A stretch of 5,461 nucleotides of DNA from an uncultured Lysobacteraceae bacterium (GTDB lineage: Bacteria > Pseudomonadota > Gammaproteobacteria > Xanthomonadales > Xanthomonadaceae): NCBI GenBank assembly GCA_946482565.1, contig CAMLSB010000124.1, forward strand, positions 1 to 5,461. Reading direction: 5' to 3'. The position numbers were made by a program, and so were the translations under genes. Positions 1 through 5,461 of the stretch are shown piece after piece (within the stretch, counting starts at the first letter, position 1; every line of letters starts with the position of its first letter). The notes under the pieces were generated by a model. That model had not been told where the DNA came from and did no database searches. It saw nothing but the letters and a program-made list of their open reading frames with translations.

Positions 1-968
1 TGTTCGCGCGCGCCGCCGTCGCGCTTGTCCTCGCCGCCGCCGTCGTCGGCCCGGCGTCCGCCCAGAAGGCGCCTGCCCGCAAGGCACCCGCGAAGGCGTC
101 CGCCCCGGCCGAGGTCCGCCTCGATACCGACAAGGCGAAGGTGAGTTACCTGATCGGCATGGACGTGGGCAAGTCGCTGGCACCGGCCGGCCCGGACATC
201 GACATGGCTGCATGCCAGCGCGCGATCCGCAACGGGTTCGACGGCGGCAAGCCGCTGATCGCCGATGACCAGGCGCAGGCCGTGACGCAGGCGCTGATCG
301 CGCGCGTCGGCGCGCGCAACGGCAAGGCGCCTCCCGGCGCGCCGGTGCCCGAGGTCGCGAAGGACCAGGTCGGATACCTGGTTGGCGCCGACGTCGGCAG
401 GCGGCTCGCGCCGATCGCCGACGAGATCGACCTCGCGGTGCTGATGCAGGGCATGCGCGCTTCGCTCGAAGGCGCGAAACCGCTCCTGGACGAAGCCGAA
501 GCCAATGCCGTGCGCACCGCGTTCTCCGAGCGCATCAGCGCGAAGCTGCAGGCGCAGGCCGCCGAACTCGGGCGCAGGAACACGGCCGAGGGCGAAGCCT
601 TCCTCGCGAAGCACAAGCTCGAGAAGGGGGTGTTCACCACGCCGTCGGGCCTGCAGTACATGGTGTTGCGGCAGGGCAGCGGCCAGCGCCCTGGCCCGCA
701 CGACCGCGTTCGCGTGAATTATCGCGGCACGCTGCTCGACGGCACCGAGTTCGACAGTTCCTACGCAAAAGGCGCGCCTGTCGAATTCGGCCTCGACCAG
801 GTCATCCCCGGCTGGACGGAAGGCCTCGGCCTGATGCCGGTCGGCAGCAAGTACAAGCTGTGGATCCCCGCGAACCTGGCGTACGGCGAGCAGGGAACTC
901 CGGGCGGCCCGGTGGGGCCCAACGCGACGCTGGTGTTCGACGTCGAACTGCTCGCGATCCCGAACTGA
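1..968 (+). CDS. Secreted FKBP-type peptidyl-prolyl cis-trans isomerase with two FKBP_N modules (5' end cut by window edge)
   Basis: FkpA/Mip-type periplasmic isomerase and chaperone, acting on Xaa-Pro bonds. The frame is open from base 3 and the first visible residues form a signal peptide: FAR, a hydrophobic Ala/Val/Leu run, then ASA|Q with likely cleavage after base 62. Bases 1-2 are TG, so the codon straddling the window edge could be the ATG start, which would give about 322 residues. The GTG at 141 is an internal valine. After a Lys/Ala/Pro-rich linker (63-140) come two FKBP_N modules (141-323 and 369-551), a charged helix, and the C-terminal FKBP domain from about 630. FKBP12 active-site equivalents are kept: Tyr26 (VNYRG), Phe36-Asp37 (EFD), Val55-Ile56-Trp59 (VIPGW), Tyr82 (LAYGE) and Phe99 (LVFDVELL). 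The stop is TGA. Family assignment is secure; the exact start and the substrates are not visible. Confidence 0.93.
   Translation, partial: FARAAVALVLAAAVVGPASAQKAPARKAPAKASAPAEVRLDTDKAKVSYLIGMDVGKSLAPAGPDIDMAACQRAIRNGFDGGKPLIADDQAQAVTQALIARVGARNGKAPPGAPVPEVAKDQVGYLVGADVGRRLAPIADEIDLAVLMQGMRASLEGAKPLLDEAEANAVRTAFSERISAKLQAQAAELGRRNTAEGEAFLAKHKLEKGVFTTPSGLQYMVLRQGSGQRPGPHDRVRVNYRGTLLDGTEFDSSYAKGAPVEFGLDQVIPGWTEGLGLMPVGSKYKLWIPANLAYGEQGTPGGPVGPNATLVFDVELLAIPN
141..551 (+). repeat. Tandem duplication of the FKBP_N dimerisation module inside the first FKBP gene
   Basis: Two ungapped segments of 61 codons, 141-323 and 369-551, can be aligned along their whole length. Both begin V-x-Y-L-(I/V)-G-x-D-V-G and share L-A-P, I-D, G-x-K-P-L and A-x-A-V at the same spacing. 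I count 24 of 61 identical residues. A short Gly/Ala/Pro-rich spacer (324-368) separates them. The next gene has a single copy ([11 protein letters not shown]..., from about 1192). In FkpA and Mip this N-terminal region forms the dimer interface. Protein-level divergence suggests an old duplication, not a recent DNA repeat. Confidence 0.8.
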
Positions 969-990
969 CGCACCCGCGATCATCATTCCC

Positions 991-1005
991 GCGCGTCCGA
1001 CGCGC
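991..1005 (+). other. Short perfect inverted repeat between the two FKBP genes
   Basis: GCGCGT, loop CCG, ACGCGC: a 6-bp stem with a 3-base loop in the only sizeable intergenic gap (969-1020), ending 5 bases before the Shine-Dalgarno of the second FKBP gene. There is no following T-tract, so it does not look like an intrinsic terminator. It could be a small mRNA hairpin modulating translation or processing, or chance in GC-rich sequence. No convincing -35/-10 promoter was recognised in the gap. Confidence 0.3.
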
Positions 1006-1010
1006 ACCCC

Positions 1011-1014
1011 GGAG
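1011..1014 (+). promoter_or_regulatory. Shine-Dalgarno of the lipoprotein FKBP gene
   Basis: GGAG lies 6 bases before the ATG at 1021 and supports that start. It is the clearest ribosome binding site in the window; the downstream genes rely on stop/start overlap or weaker sites. Confidence 0.7.
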
Positions 1015-1020
1015 TCCAAC

Positions 1021-1800
1021 ATGCAGACGTTCCACCGCATTGCCGCGACCACGCTGGCCGCATCCCTGGTCCTCGCCGTCGCCGCGTGCAAGCCCGGCGC
1101 CGATGGCGCGGCCAAGCCCACCGGCGCGGCGACCTCGTCCGCCAAGGCCGACAAGGACGCCTTGCCCGGCCTGCCCACCGAGAAGGACCGCAACAGCTAC
1201 ATGGTCGGCATGGCGCTGGCGCGCCAGTTCGAGCCGATGAAGGACCAGGTCGACATCGACGTGGTCGTCAAGGCGCTGAAGACGTCGCTGGCCGGCGAGA
1301 AGACGCTGCTGACCACCGAGCAGGCCCAGGCGATCGGCGAGAAGTTCCAGCAGCAGGTCCAGCAGCACCAGATGGAGAAGGCCATCGCCGAAGCCAAGGC
1401 GAACGTCGCGAAGGGCGCGGAATTCCTCGCCGCGAATGCGAAGAAGCCCGGCGTGCAGGTGACCGCGTCCGGCCTGCAATACCAGGTGCTGCAGGCCGGC
1501 AACGGCCCGAAGCCTAAGGCCAGCGACGCGGTGCGCGTGAACTATCGCGGCACGCTGATCGACGGCACCGTGTTCGACGATTCCGCGCAGCACGGCGGCC
1601 CGGCGACGCTGCCGCTGCCGCAGATGGTCGATGGCTGGAAGGAAGGCATCCCGCTGATGCCGGTGGGCAGCAAGTACCGCTTCTGGATCCCGGCCAACCT
1701 CGGCTTCGGCGAGCAGGGCACGCCCGGCGGCCCGATCCCGCCGAACGCGACGCTGGTGTTCGACGTCGAGCTGCTCGGCATCGGTCCGCAGGGCAAGTAA
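1021..1800 (+). CDS. FKBP-type peptidyl-prolyl cis-trans isomerase, predicted lipoprotein
   Basis: A 259-residue FkpA/Mip-like isomerase. The N-terminus is a lipoprotein signal: MQTFHR, a hydrophobic stretch, then lipobox VAAC with Cys23 as the acylation site. The +2 residue is Lys, not Asp, so outer-membrane sorting is expected (inference from the Lol rule). A Gly/Ala/Lys/Ser-rich linker leads to one FKBP_N module (about 58-118), a charged helix rich in Gln, Glu and Lys (105-142), and the FKBP catalytic domain (about 146-256). The catalytic domain is about 65% identical to that of the upstream gene by hand count, so the two are tandem paralogues. Tyr175, Phe185-Asp186 and Trp206 are kept. 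The position equivalent to FKBP12 Tyr82 is Phe229, and one pocket Phe is apparently Leu197, so the active site is somewhat diverged. Start ATG has GGAG upstream; stop TAA overlaps the next start. Confidence 0.93.
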   Translation: MQTFHRIAATTLAASLVLAVAACKPGADGAAKPTGAATSSAKADKDALPGLPTEKDRNSYMVGMALARQFEPMKDQVDIDVVVKALKTSLAGEKTLLTTEQAQAIGEKFQQQVQQHQMEKAIAEAKANVAKGAEFLAANAKKPGVQVTASGLQYQVLQAGNGPKPKASDAVRVNYRGTLIDGTVFDDSAQHGGPATLPLPQMVDGWKEGIPLMPVGSKYRFWIPANLGFGEQGTPGGPIPPNATLVFDVELLGIGPQGK

Positions 1801-3152
1801 TGAAGGTCGCGATCTTCGGCACCGGTTACGTGGGCCTGGTCACGGGCACCTGCCTGGCCGAGGTCGGCCACGACGTGGTTTGCGTGGACGTCGACGCGGC
1901 GAAGGTCGCCGGCCTCGAGCGCGGCATCGTGCCGATCTACGAGCCGGGGCTGACGCCGATGGTGAAGGCCAACCACGCGGCTGGCCGGCTGCAGTTCACC
2001 ACCGACGCCGCGGCCGCGGTCGCGCATGGCGAACTGGTGTTCATCGCGGTCGGCACGCCGCCCGACGAGGACGGCAGCGCCGACCTGCAGTACGTCCTCG
2101 CGGTCGCGCGCACGATCGGCGAACACCTGGCGCGGCCGGTGGTCGTGGTCGACAAGTCGACGGTGCCGGTGGGTACCGCCGACAAGGTGCGCAGGGCGAT
2201 CGCGACCACGCTGGCCGATCGCGGCGCCGACATCGCCTTCGACGTGGTCTCCAACCCGGAATTCCTGAAGGAGGGCGCCGCGGTCGACGACTGCATGCGC
2301 CCGGATCGCATCGTCGTCGGCGCGGACAACCCCGCGGCGGTGGAGAAGCTGCGCCGGCTGTATGCACCGTTCAACCGCAACCACGACCGCATCGTGGCGA
2401 TGGACGTGCGCTCGGCCGAACTGACCAAGTACGCCGCCAACGCGATGCTGGCGACGAAGATCAGCTTCATGAACGAGATCGCCAACATCGCCGAGCAGGT
2501 CGGCGCGGACGTCGAGGCGGTGCGCAAGGGCATCGGTTCCGACCCGCGGATCGGCTGGCACTTCATCTATCCCGGCGCGGGCTACGGCGGTTCCTGCTTC
2601 CCGAAGGACGTGCAGGCCCTGGCGATGACCGCGCGCCAGCACGGCATGCAGCCGCGCCTGCTCGACGCGGTCGAGGCGGTGAACGAAGCGCAGAAGGCCC
2701 ACCTGTTCGAACTCGTGCAACGCCACTACGATGCAGGCGAGGACGAAGGCGTGCGCGGCAAGACCTTCGCGGTGTGGGGGCTGGCGTTCAAGCCCGACAC
2801 CGACGACATGCGCGAAGCCTCCAGCCGCCGCCTGCTCGAGCAGCTGTGGGAAGCCGGCGCCACGGTGCGCGCGTACGATCCCGAGGCGCGCGCAGAGGCC
2901 GGCCGCATCTTCGGCGAACGCGACGACCTGGTGCTGTGCGATTCCGCGGCGCAGGCGCTCGAGGGCGCCGACGCGCTGGTCGTGGTCACCGAGTGGAAGC
3001 AGTTCCGCAGCCCCGACTTCGCCGCGCTGAAGGCAGCGCTGGGTGACGGCGTGGTGTTCGACGGCCGCAATCTCTACCAGCCCGATGAAGTCGAAGCAGC
3101 GGGGCTGGCGTATTACGGCATCGGCCGCGGACGTTCGGTGGCCCGCGAATGA
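1800..3152 (+). CDS. ugd: UDP-glucose 6-dehydrogenase
   Basis: Cytosolic NAD-dependent enzyme that oxidises UDP-glucose twice to UDP-glucuronate, the precursor of glucuronate-containing exopolysaccharide, capsule or LPS sugars. Its 450 residues match the usual bacterial length. The N-terminal Rossmann fold opens with [11 protein letters not shown] (GxGxxG) and Asp30 ends strand 2. Catalytic elements appear in order: STVPVGT (Thr121), SNPEFLKEG (Glu154), [20 protein letters not shown] (Lys210, Asn214), [12 protein letters not shown] (nucleophile Cys266, Asp270). The C-terminal UDP-binding domain has [14 protein letters not shown] (327-340) and ends with VVVTEWKQF and DGRN. All expected catalytic residues are present. 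The ATG shares one base with the TAA of the FKBP gene (TAATG), implying translational coupling; AGGG at 1790-1793 may serve as ribosome binding site. The sequence does not show which polysaccharide is made. Confidence 0.97.
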   Translation: MKVAIFGTGYVGLVTGTCLAEVGHDVVCVDVDAAKVAGLERGIVPIYEPGLTPMVKANHAAGRLQFTTDAAAAVAHGELVFIAVGTPPDEDGSADLQYVLAVARTIGEHLARPVVVVDKSTVPVGTADKVRRAIATTLADRGADIAFDVVSNPEFLKEGAAVDDCMRPDRIVVGADNPAAVEKLRRLYAPFNRNHDRIVAMDVRSAELTKYAANAMLATKISFMNEIANIAEQVGADVEAVRKGIGSDPRIGWHFIYPGAGYGGSCFPKDVQALAMTARQHGMQPRLLDAVEAVNEAQKAHLFELVQRHYDAGEDEGVRGKTFAVWGLAFKPDTDDMREASSRRLLEQLWEAGATVRAYDPEARAEAGRIFGERDDLVLCDSAAQALEGADALVVVTEWKQFRSPDFAALKAALGDGVVFDGRNLYQPDEVEAAGLAYYGIGRGRSVARE

Positions 3153-3370
3153 GCATCGGCGATGCGTTCGAGCAGCGCCTGGTCGAACTGGAAACGCGGC
3201 TCGCGTTCCAGGAGCACGCGATGGGCGAGCTCAGCGACGCGCTCGCCGAGACCCGGCTCGAGTGCACGCGCCTGGCCGAACGCTTGCGGCACGCGCTGGA
3301 AGACCTGAAGCTCTCGCGCGGCGACCTGATGGCCGACCCCGCGAGCGAACCGCCGCCGCCGCATTACTGA
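3149..3370 (+). CDS. slyX: SlyX family protein
   Basis: A 73-residue protein carrying both SlyX signatures: the N-terminal [13 protein letters not shown] (10-22) and the C-terminal PPPPHY end. The body (about 6-57) is a charged, Leu-rich amphipathic helix that should form a coiled coil and probably oligomerises. No signal peptide, so it is expected in the cytosol. Length matches E. coli SlyX (about 72 residues). The molecular function of SlyX is not established; in E. coli it lies between slyD and fkpA, both FKBP-type isomerase genes. The start codon overlaps the ugd stop as ATGA (4 bases), indicating translational coupling. No strong Shine-Dalgarno is visible. Confidence 0.93.
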   Translation: MSIGDAFEQRLVELETRLAFQEHAMGELSDALAETRLECTRLAERLRHALEDLKLSRGDLMADPASEPPPPHY

Positions 3371-3378
3371 AGTTTTTT
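3369..3378 (+). promoter_or_regulatory. Weak GAAG plus T6 tract upstream of the DUF2058 gene
   Basis: Between the slyX stop and the ATG at 3381 there is only GAAG (3369-3372, 8 bases before the start) followed by six T (3373-3378). No better Shine-Dalgarno exists, yet the ATG is well supported by the family N-terminus. The pyrimidine run is conspicuous in such GC-rich DNA and could act as a U-rich translation enhancer. I found no stem immediately before it, so it is not called a terminator. Confidence 0.3.
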
Positions 3379-3380
3379 CC

Positions 3381-4025
3381 ATGAGCGATACCCTCCGCGA
3401 CCAGCTGCTCGGCCTTGGCTTCAAGCCGCAACCCAAGCCCGAGCGCAAGCCCGGGCACGAATCCGCCGGAAAGCCCACGGGCAAGCCGGCGCGCAGGCCC
3501 GACGACAGGCGCCGGCCCGGCAAGCCCGCGCCGCAGGATGTGCGCGTGCAGCAGCCGCGCAAGCCGCACGCGCACAGCGGCAAGCCGCGAGGCGGGCAGG
3601 CCGACATCGACCTCGCCAAGGCCTACGCGATCCGGGCGCAGCGGGAGAAGGACGAGCGCATCGAGGCCGAACGCGTGAAGCAGGAGGCCGCGCGCGAGCG
3701 CCGCGAGGCGAGGGCGCGGCTGGCGCAACTGATGCAGGGCAAGGCGCTGAACGACCCCGCGGCCGAGATCGCGCGCCATTTCGAATACGGCGGCAAGATC
3801 AAGCGCATCCACGTGACCGAGGCGCAGTTGCGTGCGCTCAATGCAGGCGAGCTTGGCGTGATCCAGCTCGACGGCCGCTACGTCCTCGTCGATGCGGCGA
3901 CGCTGCAACTGGCGGAGGACACGTTCGCGCCCGCCGTTGCCCTGCGCGTGGATCCGGATGCGCCCGCCGGCGACGATCCCTACGCCGATCCGCAGTACCA
4001 GGTCCCCGACGACCTGGTCTGGTAA
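3381..4025 (+). CDS. DUF2058 / YaiL-like protein
   Basis: A 214-residue predicted cytosolic protein of the DUF2058 family (E. coli YaiL relatives), often labelled nucleoprotein or polynucleotide-associated; its biochemical role is unknown. Evidence: the N-terminus MSDTLRDQLLGLGF resembles the family start; a charged helix, probably coiled coil, spans 76-118; the conserved core has LNDPAAEIARHFEYGGKIKR (123-142) with IHVTEAQLRAL and an RYVLVDA strand; the C-terminus is acidic and ends DDPYAD...VPDDLVW, close to the E. coli ending VPDDLMW. Between 15 and 72 it carries a basic Lys-Pro-rich insertion, apparently different from the Lys/Ala-rich stretch in E. coli YaiL. The gene starts 10 bases after slyX and is probably the last of the operon. 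Its TAA directly abuts the metH stop on the other strand. Confidence 0.88.
   Translation: MSDTLRDQLLGLGFKPQPKPERKPGHESAGKPTGKPARRPDDRRRPGKPAPQDVRVQQPRKPHAHSGKPRGGQADIDLAKAYAIRAQREKDERIEAERVKQEAARERREARARLAQLMQGKALNDPAAEIARHFEYGGKIKRIHVTEAQLRALNAGELGVIQLDGRYVLVDAATLQLAEDTFAPAVALRVDPDAPAGDDPYADPQYQVPDDLVW
3423..3596 (+). repeat. Lys-Pro repeat tract in the DUF2058 protein (residues 15-72)
   Basis: This stretch encodes eight Lys-Pro pairs (FKPQ, PKPE, RKPG, GKPT, GKPA, GKPA, RKPH, GKPR) plus two Arg-Pro pairs at irregular 2-14 residue spacing, with many further Arg and few acidic residues. At DNA level the element AAGCC recurs. It should be an extended, disordered, strongly basic arm, compatible with nucleic acid binding (inference). 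Such tracts expand and contract easily by slippage or recombination. Confidence 0.75.

Positions 4026-5461
<1,436 letters not shown>

Noticed and set aside
969..1020. Promoter or intrinsic terminator between the two FKBP genes
   Set aside because: No recognisable -35/-10 pair and no T-tract after the small inverted repeat; read-through within one operon is the simpler reading.
802..1593. Minus-strand open frame of 263 codons opposite the two FKBP genes
   Set aside because: Leu/Gly/Arg/Val-biased antisense shadow crossing a gene boundary, with no domain evidence.
1542..2726. Long open frame on the minus strand (394 codons) opposite ugd and the end of the second FKBP gene
   Set aside because: It lies opposite strongly conserved coding sequence, its translation is an Arg/His/Val/Ala/Asp-rich composition artefact typical of GC-rich antisense frames, and it matches no family I recognise.
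1880..3046. Long alternative plus-strand frame (388 codons) within ugd
   Set aside because: Arg/Gly-rich translation without recognisable motifs, entirely inside the well-supported ugd reading frame; a GC-skewed shadow frame.

Overview
The window is very GC-rich, with G or C at nearly all third codon positions, and is almost completely coding. Gene content and protein sequences suggest a gammaproteobacterium of the Xanthomonadaceae/Lysobacteraceae type (Xanthomonas, Lysobacter, Luteimonas and relatives). That placement is an inference from composition and gene order, because no rRNA or other marker gene is present.

Plus strand, 1-4025: five co-oriented, tightly packed genes that look like one transcription unit. 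(1) A secreted FKBP-type peptidyl-prolyl isomerase, cut at its 5' end by at most a few bases if the start is where I infer it, with its N-terminal FKBP_N module present twice. (2) A second FKBP-type isomerase with a lipoprotein signal, 52 bases downstream. (3) UDP-glucose 6-dehydrogenase, whose ATG shares one base with the preceding stop. (4) SlyX, overlapping the dehydrogenase by 4 bases. (5) A DUF2058/YaiL-like protein, 10 bases after slyX, with a Lys-Pro-rich N-terminal tail.

Minus strand, 5461-4026: the C-terminal part of cobalamin-dependent methionine synthase MetH, comprising the B12-binding domain from just before its Asp-x-His-x-x-Gly motif and the complete AdoMet-binding reactivation domain. 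It converges on the DUF2058 gene with no intergenic base: the two stop codons abut, and an imperfect inverted repeat spans the junction.

Functionally, the first two genes serve folding or assembly of proteins in the periplasm and at the outer membrane. The dehydrogenase makes UDP-glucuronate for exopolysaccharide, LPS or capsule. SlyX and DUF2058 are small conserved proteins of unknown role, and MetH makes methionine. No mobile element, CRISPR array, tRNA, rRNA, phage gene or defence system was seen, and there is no non-coding stretch longer than 52 bases. This is mostly ordinary chromosomal housekeeping DNA. The points worth a second look are the doubled FKBP_N module, the diverged active site of the second FKBP paralogue, the fkp-slyX association interrupted by ugd, and the end-to-end convergent stop codons.
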